DNA of 6,890 nt from Gemmatimonadales bacterium (lineage in GTDB: Bacteria; Gemmatimonadota; Gemmatimonadetes; Gemmatimonadales; GWC2-71-9), in the NCBI GenBank assembly GCA_013813145.1, contig JACCSE010000198.1, forward strand, positions 1 to 6,890. Direction: 5' to 3'. The notes under the pieces are model-generated. The model did no database searches. It was not told where the DNA came from and saw nothing but the letters and a program-made list of their open reading frames with translations. A program made the position numbers and the translations under genes. Positions 1 to 6,642 of this stretch are shown here, one piece after another; positions within the stretch are counted from its first letter, which is position 1; every line of letters begins with the position of its first letter.

Positions 1-137
1 ACACTTCACCGCTCTGCGGCTGCGCGGACACCGCGTCCGTCAACAATACGACCGGCCCCAACCGGGTGCAAACGCCCCCGAGCCTGACGAGCGCCGTCGA
101 TCAGCGTAGCTTTGACCGTCATGGAGCTCCCTCCAGC
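1..137. other. Left-edge region with no supported gene
   Basis: I see no recognisable coding sequence here. On the + strand, frames entering from the left edge stop at 85-87 (TGA) and 107-109 (TAG); either could be the tail of an upstream gene, but the translations resemble nothing I know. The third + frame runs open into the BKACE gene, giving a low-complexity leader that does not look like family sequence. On the - strand a 38-codon ORF (122 down to 6) starts with ATG behind a good Shine-Dalgarno sequence, but its product is unrecognisable. No convincing promoter boxes were found; a TTGACC at 112-117 has no -10 partner at proper spacing. Confidence 0.5.
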
Positions 138-905
138 ATGCTCGTCGTAGCCGCGCTGAACGGCGGCCGCTCGAGGGTCGATCACCCCGCCGTGCCGGTG
201 TCGCCCGAGCAACTGGCCGCCGCCACCATCGAAGCGGCCGCGGCAGGCGCGGGAGCCGTGCACTTCCACGTCCGGGGCGGGGACGGACGGGAGAGCCTCG
301 CCGCCGCAGACGTGGCGCGCGCCGTCACCGCGGTGCGGAAGCACGGCGTGCCGCTCGGCGTCAGCACCGGGGCCTGGATCATCTCCAACCCGGCCCAGCG
401 TCTCGCGATCGTCGGCGAGTGGACCGTGCTGCCCGACTTCGTCTCGGTCAACTTCGACGAGGAGGGCGCCACGGAGCTGGCCGCATTCCTGTTGGGGCGC
501 AACGTTGCTCTGGAGGTCGGAATCGCGAACCGGTTCGCCGCCGAGGAGTTGGTCGGGAGCGGGCTCGCCGACCGGTGTCTTCGGATCATGTTCGAGCCGC
601 GGGAGCAGTCGGTAGCCGGTGCGATGACCTCGGTGGAGGAAGCCGAGTCGGTGCTGGACGCGGCAGGGGCGCGCACTCCCAGGCTGCTCCACGGCGTGGA
701 CGCGACCGCCTGGCCGCTGGTGGATGCGGCGCGCGACCGGGGCTACGATACCCGGATCGGGTTCGAGGACACGTTGGCGCTGCCGGGCGGCGAGGTCGCC
801 GCGGGAAACGGCGAACTGGTGCGGGCGGCGTGGGCCATCTGTCACCCTGAGCGCAGCGAAGGGAGCATGACCCGACGCATGCCTCCTTCGCTGCGCTCAG
901 GATGA
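138..905 (+). CDS. BKACE / 3-keto-5-aminohexanoate cleavage family protein (DUF849)
   Basis: This is a 255-residue TIM-barrel enzyme of the family that condenses a beta-keto acid with acetyl-CoA to give acetoacetate plus a new CoA ester. Visible family marks are the Zn ligands in HFHVR (H42, H44), the TRIGFED segment with R206, E210 (third Zn ligand) and D211, and a late GNGELV helix; these correspond to R226, E230 and D231 of Kce. The Kce residue that recognises the substrate amino group (E14) aligns with R11 here, so the substrate is probably not 3-keto-5-aminohexanoate. ATG 138 is chosen because the family N-terminus begins there; a GGAG at 123-126 lies 11 bases upstream, which is rather far. 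Residues from about C235 onward are encoded by the palindromic repeat, so the true domain is about 234 residues, short against about 270 for Kce. The family is secure; the substrate is unknown. Confidence 0.88.
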   Translation: MLVVAALNGGRSRVDHPAVPVSPEQLAAATIEAAAAGAGAVHFHVRGGDGRESLAAADVARAVTAVRKHGVPLGVSTGAWIISNPAQRLAIVGEWTVLPDFVSVNFDEEGATELAAFLLGRNVALEVGIANRFAAEELVGSGLADRCLRIMFEPREQSVAGAMTSVEEAESVLDAAGARTPRLLHGVDATAWPLVDAARDRGYDTRIGFEDTLALPGGEVAAGNGELVRAAWAICHPERSEGSMTRRMPPSLRSG

Positions 906-907
906 CA
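840..907. repeat. Palindromic interspersed repeat (CCTGAGCGCAGCGAAGG type)
   Basis: Arms 840-866 and 881-907 are inverted copies matching at 24 of 27 positions. The pairing extends inward by ATG/CAT (867-869 with 878-880), leaving an 8-base loop at 870-877. Transcribed, it would form a stem of about 30 bp. The core resembles a repeat I recall as abundant between genes in Gemmatimonadota and several other GC-rich phyla, often mistranslated as HPERSEGS or VILSAAK peptides. Here it encodes the C-terminal tail and TGA (903-905) of the BKACE gene and ends 4 bases before the xdhA Shine-Dalgarno. There is no U-tract, so it is not a classic intrinsic terminator, but it could stabilise mRNA ends or lower read-through. 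No second copy is present in the window. Confidence 0.9.
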
Positions 908-911
908 ATGC

Positions 912-916
912 GGGAG
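912..916 (+). promoter_or_regulatory. Ribosome-binding site of xdhA
   Basis: GGGAG lies 9 bases before ATG 926. This decides the xdhA start: the in-frame ATGs at 902 and 908 lie inside or at the edge of the palindromic repeat and have no such element in front of them. Confidence 0.7.
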
Positions 917-925
917 ATCCGATCT

Positions 926-3037
926 ATGCTCAACGCGGTGGGTCAGAGCGTGCCCCGGAAGGACGGCATCGGCAAGGCCACCGGCCAGGCCCGCTACGCC
1001 GACGATCTCCGCTTTCCCGGTATGCTCCACGGCCGTACCATCCGCAGCACCATTCCCTGCGGCCGGCTCGCCGCGGTTCGGCTGGGGTTCGATCCCGCGG
1101 GCTTCACCGTAGTAGACCATCGAGACATCCCGGGACGCAACGTCGTCACCCTCATCGCGGACGATCAACCTTGCCTGGTGGAGCGGGAGATCCGCCACGT
1201 CGCCGAACCGGTGCTGCTGCTCGCGCACGAGAACCGCGAAGCCCTCCTCGGCGCGTCGGTTGCCCTGGAGGAAGAGCCCGCCGAGCCGGTCTTCGACCCC
1301 GAGCGCTCTCCCACGGCCTTCAAGACCATCCTGATCGAGAAGGGCGATCTCGCCGCCGGGTTCGCCGAGGCGGACCACGTGGTCGAAGGCACCTACTGCA
1401 CGGGTCACCAGGAACACGTCTACATCGAGCCTCAGGCCGTCATCGCCGTGCCCGAAGACGGCGGGATGACCGTGTACGGCTCGATCCAGTGCCCGTTCTA
1501 CGCCCACCGGGCGCTCGCCGTGATCCTGGGCGATGCCGTGGCCCGGGTGCGGGTGATTCAGACCGAGACCGGCGGCGGTTTCGGCGGCAAAGAGGAGTAT
1601 CCCTCGGGCATCGCCGCGCACGCCGCGCTGCTCGCGCTCAAATCGGACCGGCCGGTCAAGCTGATCTACGACCGGGTCGAGGACATGCTGGCCACGACCA
1701 AGCGCCATCCCGCGATCGTCCGGCACCGCACCGGGCTCACCCGGGACGGACGGCTGGTCGCCATGGACATCGAGGTGATCCTGGACGGCGGCGCCTACCA
1801 GACGCTTTCGGCGGTGGTCCTCTCCAGGGGCTCGATCCACGCGGCCGGCCCCTACCGTTGCGACAACATCCGAATCGCCGCTCGGGCGATGTTCACCAAC
1901 ACCCCGCCCAACGGCGCCTTCCGCGGCTTCGGCGCGCCGCAGACCCAGTTCGGGGTCGAGGTCCACATGGAGCGGATCGCCGAGGCGCTGGGCCTCGACC
2001 CGGTGCGCCTCCGGGAGCGCAACCTGCTCCGGCCGGGAGACACCACGGCAACCGGCCAGCGCGTCGGCCAGGACTGCGCCGCGCTGGAGGTGCTGCGCAC
2101 CGCGGTCCGGCGCTCAGGGTTCCGCCGGAAGCGCAAGGCGTACGCCGGGACCGGCCGGGGAATCGGACTGGCGATGTACTGGCACGGCTCCGGCTTCACC
2201 GGGAGCGGAGAGCTGAAGCTGGCCTCGCGCGCCACGATCGAGCTGACCGCCACCGGCGTCCGGGTGCTCACCTCGAGCACCGAGCTCGGCCAGGGGACCC
2301 GCACCATGCACGCACAGATCGTGGCCGACGCGCTCGGCGTGCCGTACGAGCAGGTCGAGGTCGCCATGCCCGACACCGGGCTGGTTCCGGACAGCGGACC
2401 CACCGTCGCGTCGCGGACCTGCATGGTGGTGGGCCGGATCCTTCAGCGGGCGGCGGAGGAGATCCGGGCCAAGCTGGGCGATGCGACACCGGCCGAATAT
2501 TTCCGCCGGCACGGACCGCTGGCGGTGACCGGCCAGTACGAGCAGCCTGAATGGATCCGCTGGGACGAGATCGACTACCGCGGCGACGCCTACGCGGCCT
2601 ACGCCTGGGGCTGCGACGTGGTCGAGGTCGAGCTGGATCGCGATACCTGGGAGGTCCGGCCGGTGCGGGTCACCGTCGTGAATGAGATCGGCAAGGCGAT
2701 TCACCCCGCACTGGCCCGGGGACAGGTAGAAGGCGGGACAGTGCAGGGACTGGGATACGCGCTGCTCGAGCGGGTGGTGATGCGGAACGGTGCCATGGCC
2801 AACGCCCAGCTCACCAACTACATCATCCCGACCACGCTGGACACACCGAAGCTCGACGTCGTGCTGCTGGAGCATCCCTACGACGGCGGGCCGTTCGGCG
2901 CCAAGGGCCTGGGCGAGCTGCCCATCGACGGGCCCGCGCCGGCGGTGGTGAACGCGATTCGACAGCTCGGGATCGACGTGCGCGGCATCCCGGCGGTCCC
3001 CGAAGCGATCCGGGAGGCGGCGTGCGCTTCACCTTGA
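926..3037 (+). CDS. xdhA: Xanthine dehydrogenase, molybdopterin-binding subunit
   Basis: This 703-residue catalytic subunit hydroxylates hypoxanthine to xanthine and xanthine to urate in the cytoplasm, passing electrons to the 2Fe-2S and FAD subunits encoded next. The N-terminus (SVPRKDGIGKATGQARYADD) opens the a/b hammerhead domain (about 8-125), followed by the two molybdopterin-binding domains. Aligned by eye with bovine xanthine oxidase, the active site is complete: Q188 (Q767), E223 in GGGFGGKE (E802), R301 (R880), R333 and F335 in AFRGFG (R912, F914), F424-T425 (F1009-T1010), Q456 in ELGQG (Q1040) and general base E664 in GAKGLGE (E1261). This points to a purine rather than an aldehyde substrate. 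It is somewhat compact, with a shortened stretch around 510-560. It overlaps the next gene by 16 bases. The symbol follows E. coli xdhABC naming; the B. subtilis equivalent is pucD. Confidence 0.95.
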   Translation: MLNAVGQSVPRKDGIGKATGQARYADDLRFPGMLHGRTIRSTIPCGRLAAVRLGFDPAGFTVVDHRDIPGRNVVTLIADDQPCLVEREIRHVAEPVLLLAHENREALLGASVALEEEPAEPVFDPERSPTAFKTILIEKGDLAAGFAEADHVVEGTYCTGHQEHVYIEPQAVIAVPEDGGMTVYGSIQCPFYAHRALAVILGDAVARVRVIQTETGGGFGGKEEYPSGIAAHAALLALKSDRPVKLIYDRVEDMLATTKRHPAIVRHRTGLTRDGRLVAMDIEVILDGGAYQTLSAVVLSRGSIHAAGPYRCDNIRIAARAMFTNTPPNGAFRGFGAPQTQFGVEVHMERIAEALGLDPVRLRERNLLRPGDTTATGQRVGQDCAALEVLRTAVRRSGFRRKRKAYAGTGRGIGLAMYWHGSGFTGSGELKLASRATIELTATGVRVLTSSTELGQGTRTMHAQIVADALGVPYEQVEVAMPDTGLVPDSGPTVASRTCMVVGRILQRAAEEIRAKLGDATPAEYFRRHGPLAVTGQYEQPEWIRWDEIDYRGDAYAAYAWGCDVVEVELDRDTWEVRPVRVTVVNEIGKAIHPALARGQVEGGTVQGLGYALLERVVMRNGAMANAQLTNYIIPTTLDTPKLDVVLLEHPYDGGPFGAKGLGELPIDGPAPAVVNAIRQLGIDVRGIPAVPEAIREAACASP
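3013..3017 (+). promoter_or_regulatory. Ribosome-binding site of xdhC
   Basis: GGAGG inside the end of xdhA, 4 bases before GTG 3022. The spacing is short but the core is perfect, and it supports the GTG as the start. Confidence 0.55.
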
Positions 3038-3447
3038 ACGCCCGGGAAGTGGAGTTGAACGTCGCTCCACTGGCCCGGCTGCTGGACGTGTTGCGGGAAG
3101 ACTGTGGTCTCACCGGCACCAAGGAAGGCTGTGGCGAGGGCGAGTGCGGCGCCTGCACCGTCCTCGTAGATGGCGAGGCGGTCTGCGCCTGCCTGGTGCC
3201 GGTGGCGCAGGTGGAAGGCGCCGAGGTGGTCACCATCGAAGGGCTGGGCGACGACCATCCGCTGCAGCGCGCCTTCATGGACGAGGTGGGCGCCCAGTGC
3301 GGCATCTGCACCCCGGGCATGATCCTCACCGCGATCACCCTGGGTCCTCGACCGAGCCTGGCAAAGATCCGCCGGGGCCTGGCGGGGAATCTCTGCCGCT
3401 GCACCGGCTATGAGGCGATCTACCGGGCCATCCATCGCGCCTCATGA
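3022..3447 (+). CDS. xdhC: Xanthine dehydrogenase, 2Fe-2S subunit
   Basis: This 141-residue protein relays electrons between the molybdenum centre and FAD. The N-terminal plant-type ferredoxin domain binds one cluster through C37, C42, C45 and C57 (CGEGECGAC followed by the usual distant Cys). The C-terminal helical domain binds the second through C93, C96, C125 and C127 (CGICTPGM and NLCRCTGY). The loop between C96 and C125 is 28 residues rather than the common 31, so the protein is slightly shorter than the family norm of about 150-165. The GTG start, preceded by GGAGG, places the first residue where family members begin and overlaps the end of xdhA by 16 bases. The TGA shares an ATGA with the FAD subunit start, indicating translational coupling. 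E. coli XdhC and B. subtilis PucE are the counterparts. Confidence 0.95.
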   Translation: MRFTLNAREVELNVAPLARLLDVLREDCGLTGTKEGCGEGECGACTVLVDGEAVCACLVPVAQVEGAEVVTIEGLGDDHPLQRAFMDEVGAQCGICTPGMILTAITLGPRPSLAKIRRGLAGNLCRCTGYEAIYRAIHRAS

Positions 3448-4277
3448 GGACCGCCGTTTCCCGCCTGGAGCTGCTCCAGCCCCGTTCGCTGCAGCACGCG
3501 CTCAGGATGCTGCGGGACGAGGGGCCGCTGACCCCGCTGGCGGGCGCGACCGATCTCTATGTCGCGGTGAACTTCGGCACGCTCGACTCGACCCGGTTCC
3601 TCAACCTCTGGGGCCTGGAGCCGCTCCGCCGTATCACCCTCTGCGGCGACACGCTCCGGATCGGCGCCCTCGCCACCTACACCTCGCTCATCCGCTCCCG
3701 CCTGGTCCGCCAACGCCTGCCGATCCTGGCGCGGGCTGCGCTCGAAGTGGGCGGAGTGCAGATTCAGAACCGGGGGACGCTGGGCGGAAACGTCGCCAAC
3801 GCTTCCCCCGCCGGAGATACCCTGCCGGTCCTCGCGGTGGCGGAGGCCGTCGTGGTGCTCCGGAGCGTGGACCGAGAGCGCCGAGTGCCCTTCGCCGAGT
3901 TCTACACCGGCTACCGGCAGACGGTGCGCCGTCCGGACGAGCTGATCGTCGGCCTCGAGATTCCGCCGGTCGAGGGCAGGCAGTGGTTCCGCAAGGTAGG
4001 CACCCGGGCGGCCCAGGCCATCTCCAAGGTAGTGATCGCCGCGGTGCGCGGCTCCAGCCCCCGCATCGCGCTCGGCAGCGTGGCACCGACGGTCATCCGG
4101 CTTTCTCAGGTGGAGCACGCGCTCGGCGCCGGAGCGGGCATGGACGAGGCCGTCCATCGGCTGGACCAGGACATCCAGCCTATCGACGACCTCCGCTCGA
4201 CCGCGGACTACCGGCGCGACGTCGCGGGGAACCTGCTGCAGCGGTTCTGGGCGGAGACGGGGGGATTGTCGAGTTGA
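3444..4277 (+). CDS. xdhB: Xanthine dehydrogenase, FAD-binding subunit
   Basis: This 277-residue subunit holds FAD and should pass electrons to NAD+. The N-terminal PCMH-type FAD domain (about 5-165) shows the family's two signature stretches: PLAGATDLYV at 31-40 and QNRGTLGGNVANASPAGD at 108-125. The C-terminal CO-dehydrogenase-flavoprotein-like domain (about 170-270) has FRKVGTRAAQAISKV (182-196) and the GSVAPT turn (211-216). Length is normal for the three-subunit type. ATG 3444 overlaps the xdhC stop as ATGA and has no obvious Shine-Dalgarno of its own, so it is probably translated by re-initiation. It lies third in the order Mo, FeS, FAD. E. coli XdhB and B. subtilis PucC are equivalents. 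Confidence 0.94.
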   Translation: MRTAVSRLELLQPRSLQHALRMLRDEGPLTPLAGATDLYVAVNFGTLDSTRFLNLWGLEPLRRITLCGDTLRIGALATYTSLIRSRLVRQRLPILARAALEVGGVQIQNRGTLGGNVANASPAGDTLPVLAVAEAVVVLRSVDRERRVPFAEFYTGYRQTVRRPDELIVGLEIPPVEGRQWFRKVGTRAAQAISKVVIAAVRGSSPRIALGSVAPTVIRLSQVEHALGAGAGMDEAVHRLDQDIQPIDDLRSTADYRRDVAGNLLQRFWAETGGLSS

Positions 4278-4324
4278 ACGGACCGGCATTAACCACCGCA
4301 ACACCTTCGATTGTCTGAAGCCCA
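4278..4324. other. 47-base gap inside the operon
   Basis: This is the only gap longer than 20 bases after the start of xdhA. It is less GC-rich than its surroundings (TTAACCACCGCAACACC segment). It could hold a weak internal promoter or an mRNA processing point, but I see no convincing -35/-10 pair and no hairpin. A weak GAAG at 4317-4320 is the only ribosome-binding candidate for allB. Confidence 0.4.
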
Positions 4325-5683
4325 ATGCCCGTGAACGAGATGGTGCTCCGCGGATCGCAGGTACTCACGGCCGACGGCCTGCGCGCGGCTTCGATCCACG
4401 TGTCCGGTGGGCAGATCGGCCGGGTGCGCGGATTCGATCAGGTGCCCCGGGGCGCGAACCTGGTTGAAGCGGGGGACGCGCTGGTGTTCCCCGGGTTGGT
4501 CGATACCCACGTGCACGTGAACGAGCCGGGGCGGGCGGACTGGGAGGGATTCGCCAGCGCGACCCGGGCGGCAGCGGCCGGGGGAGTGACCACGCTGCTC
4601 GACATGCCGCTCAACAGCATTCCCGCTACCACCAGTGTCGCGGCCCTCGAGGCCAAGCGCGCGGCCGCGCGCGGCCGGTGCGCTGTCGACACCGGCTTTC
4701 TCGGGGGACTCGTCCCGGACAATGCGGGGGAGGTGATTCCACTTCACTCGGCCGGGGTGTTCGGGTTCAAGTGTTTCCTGTGCCCTTCCGGGGTGGACGA
4801 GTTTCCGGCGGTCTCGCCCGCTGATCTCCGCCAGGGCGCGCCGGCCCTCGCGGCGCTCGATGCGCTGCTCATGGTGCATGCGGAATGGCCCCCGGTGCTG
4901 GAGCGCCATGCGGCGGCTTCGGGCGACCGGCGGTCGTATGCCACCTGGCTCGCCACCCGGCCGGTCGAGGCGGAGACCGAGGCCGTCCGCTTTCTCATCG
5001 ACCTTGCGCGTGGGTCGGGGCTCCGGGTGCATGTGGTCCATGCGTCGGCGGTGGAGACGGTCGAGCTGATCGGCGCCGCGCGCGCCGCGGGGGTGCGGAT
5101 CACGGTGGAGACCTGCCCGCACTATCTCGGCTTCGCGGCCGAAGAAATTCCGGCCGGCGCCACCGAGTACAAGTGCGCCCCGCCGATCAGGGAGGCGCGC
5201 CAGCGCGAGGCGCTGTGGGATGCATTGGCGCGCGGGCGGTTGGACGCGGTGGTCAGCGACCATTCGCCCGTGCCGCCGGGGATGAAACGGCGGGAGGAGG
5301 GCGACTTTCTCGGCGCCTGGGGCGGAATCGCCTCGCTTCAGCTCCGGCTGCCGGCGGTCTGGACCGAAGCCCGCGCCAGGGGACACGCGCCGGAGCGGCT
5401 GGCCAAGTGGCTGTGCGAGGGGCCGGCCCGCCTGGCCGGGCTCGGCGGCCGGAAAGGTGCCATCGCGCCGGGCAGCGACGCCGACCTGGTGCTCTGGCGT
5501 CCTGAGGAGGAGTTCGTGGTGGACGAGTCCATGCTCCGCCACCGCCACCGTCTCACACCCTGGCTCGGCCGCACCCTCGCGGGCGTGGTCGAGGCGACAT
5601 ACCTTCGGGGTGAGCGGGTGTACGCCCGCGGCGCGGCGGATCCGCCGGCGCGTGGCCGCTTGCTCACCCGCTTCGACTCATGA
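4325..5683 (+). CDS. allB: Allantoinase (metal-dependent amidohydrolase)
   Basis: This 452-residue enzyme hydrolyses the hydantoin ring of (S)-allantoin to allantoate. Its length is nearly that of E. coli AllB (453). The binuclear metal site is complete: DTHVH (D60, H62, H64), the lysine expected to be carbamylated in GFKCF (K149), H185 in MVHAE, H239 in VHVVHAS and D312 in SDHSP. Segments specific to allantoinase rather than dihydropyrimidinase or dihydroorotase are NEPGRADWEGF (66-76), DMPLNSIPATT (93-103), TCPHYLGF (263-270), KCAPPIR (283-289) and the terminal HRHRLTPWLGRT. ATG 4325 is the first in-frame ATG after the gap; GTG 4331 and ATG 4340 are possible alternatives, since the first five residues are not conserved and the ribosome-binding site is weak. 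The stop overlaps the allantoicase start as ATGA. Confidence 0.95.
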   Translation: MPVNEMVLRGSQVLTADGLRAASIHVSGGQIGRVRGFDQVPRGANLVEAGDALVFPGLVDTHVHVNEPGRADWEGFASATRAAAAGGVTTLLDMPLNSIPATTSVAALEAKRAAARGRCAVDTGFLGGLVPDNAGEVIPLHSAGVFGFKCFLCPSGVDEFPAVSPADLRQGAPALAALDALLMVHAEWPPVLERHAAASGDRRSYATWLATRPVEAETEAVRFLIDLARGSGLRVHVVHASAVETVELIGAARAAGVRITVETCPHYLGFAAEEIPAGATEYKCAPPIREARQREALWDALARGRLDAVVSDHSPVPPGMKRREEGDFLGAWGGIASLQLRLPAVWTEARARGHAPERLAKWLCEGPARLAGLGGRKGAIAPGSDADLVLWRPEEEFVVDESMLRHRHRLTPWLGRTLAGVVEATYLRGERVYARGAADPPARGRLLTRFDS

Positions 5684-6642
5684 CGACATTCACGGATCTG
5701 GTGGACGTGGCGGCGGCGCGCCTCGGCGGCGAGGTGCTGCTGGCGAACGACGAGTTCTTCGCGCCGAAGGAGAACCTGCTCAAGCCGGAGAAGCCGATCT
5801 GGCGCGAAGGCGAGTACACCGACCGCGGCAAGTGGATGGACGGCTGGGAGACCCGCCGCCGCCGCACCCCCGGTCACGACTGGTGCATCATCCGCCTCGG
5901 CCTCCCCGCGGTGCTGCACGGCGTGATGGTGGATACCAGTTTCTTCAAGGGCAACTATCCCGAGCAGTGCTCGATCGAGGCCTGCGCGGTTGACGCCCCG
6001 GGCGAGGCCGATGCGCTCGCCGCCGGGACCGGAGTGGAGTGGCGAGAAGTCCTTCCGCGCTCCGCCCTCCGGGGTGATGCCGAGAACGCCTTTCCCATTT
6101 CGGATCGCGGGCGAGTCACCCATCTCCGGTTCAATATTTATCCCGACGGCGGTGTCGCCCGCCTCCGAGCGTACGGCGAACCGGCGCGGGGCTCCGGGCT
6201 CCGGCCGGGCGTCACGGTGGACTTGGGCGCGCTGGAAAACGGCGCTCTGGTCGTCGCCTGCAGCGACATGTTCTTCGGCCACCGGCACAACCTCATCCTG
6301 CCGGGCCGCTCGACCCACATGGGAGACGGTTGGGAAACCAAGCGCCGCCGCGGGCCCGGGCACGACTGGACGATCGTGCGGCTGGCAGCGCGTGGAACGA
6401 TTCAGCGGGTCGAGGTGGATACCGATCACTTCAAGGGCAACGCGCCCGAGAGCTGCTCGATCGAGTCCTGCGATGCCGCGGAGGCCGATGCCTGGACCAC
6501 GTTGCTCCCGCAGACGGCGCTCCAGCCGCACGCCCAGCACCGGTTCGAGGTGTCGGCGGGGCCGGCCACTCACGCGCGGCTCGCCATCTACCCCGACGGC
6601 GGGATCGCGCGGCTCCGGCTCTTCGGCACCGTACTCGAGTGA
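5680..6642 (+). CDS. alc: Allantoicase
   Basis: This 320-residue enzyme splits allantoate into urea and (-)-ureidoglycolate, the step after allantoinase. The protein is two tandem copies of the allantoicase beta-sandwich. Copy 1 (about 52-165) and copy 2 (about 214-316) share DGWETRRRRTPGHDW / DGWETKRRRGPGHDW, the VDTSFFKGNYPEQCSIE / VDTDHFKGNAPESCSIE stretch and YPDGGVARLRAYG / YPDGGIARLRLFG. The N-terminal lead-in NDEFFAPKENLL (23-34) is matched in copy 2 by SDMFFGHRHNLI (195-206). Length is normal for the family. ATG 5680 overlaps the allB stop, and the TGA overlaps the next start as GTGA, so it should be translationally coupled on both sides. Its presence implies the urea-releasing allantoate route rather than the ammonia-releasing allantoate amidohydrolase route. 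Confidence 0.96.
   Translation: MTTFTDLVDVAAARLGGEVLLANDEFFAPKENLLKPEKPIWREGEYTDRGKWMDGWETRRRRTPGHDWCIIRLGLPAVLHGVMVDTSFFKGNYPEQCSIEACAVDAPGEADALAAGTGVEWREVLPRSALRGDAENAFPISDRGRVTHLRFNIYPDGGVARLRAYGEPARGSGLRPGVTVDLGALENGALVVACSDMFFGHRHNLILPGRSTHMGDGWETKRRRGPGHDWTIVRLAARGTIQRVEVDTDHFKGNAPESCSIESCDAAEADAWTTLLPQTALQPHAQHRFEVSAGPATHARLAIYPDGGIARLRLFGTVLE

Noticed and set aside
50..68. ACCGG / CCGGG motifs as an inverted-repeat operator
   Set aside because: The two ACCGG units are direct, not inverted, copies, and such motifs are common in GC-rich DNA.
6..845. Long minus-strand open frame opposite the BKACE gene
   Set aside because: It is antisense to a clear family match and has the Arg/Gly/Pro-rich, low-complexity composition typical of GC-rich shadow frames. 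Only its last 38 codons (from 122) have a separate start signal.
840..907. Reading the palindrome as a rho-independent terminator
   Set aside because: The stem is strong but is followed by CAATGCGGGAG with no U-tract, and its sequence identifies it as an interspersed repeat.
586..933. Minus-strand frame starting near xdhA and reading VILSAAKEA
   Set aside because: The recognisable peptide is simply the palindromic repeat read on the other strand; the remainder is Arg/Pro-rich shadow sequence.
4266..4296. Possible sigma-70 promoter (TTGTCG ... TTAACC) in the gap before allB
   Set aside because: The -10 element is poor and the spacing has to be forced; not supported as a promoter.
4264..4315. 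GATTGTC occurring twice (4264-4270 and 4309-4315) around the xdhB-allB gap
   Set aside because: A 7-base match with no extended similarity or symmetry is likely chance; not enough to call an operator.
4289..5548. 419-codon minus-strand frame across allB, and a similar one across alc (5338-6573)
   Set aside because: Both lie opposite strongly conserved enzymes and show no family motifs; long antisense frames are expected at this GC content.
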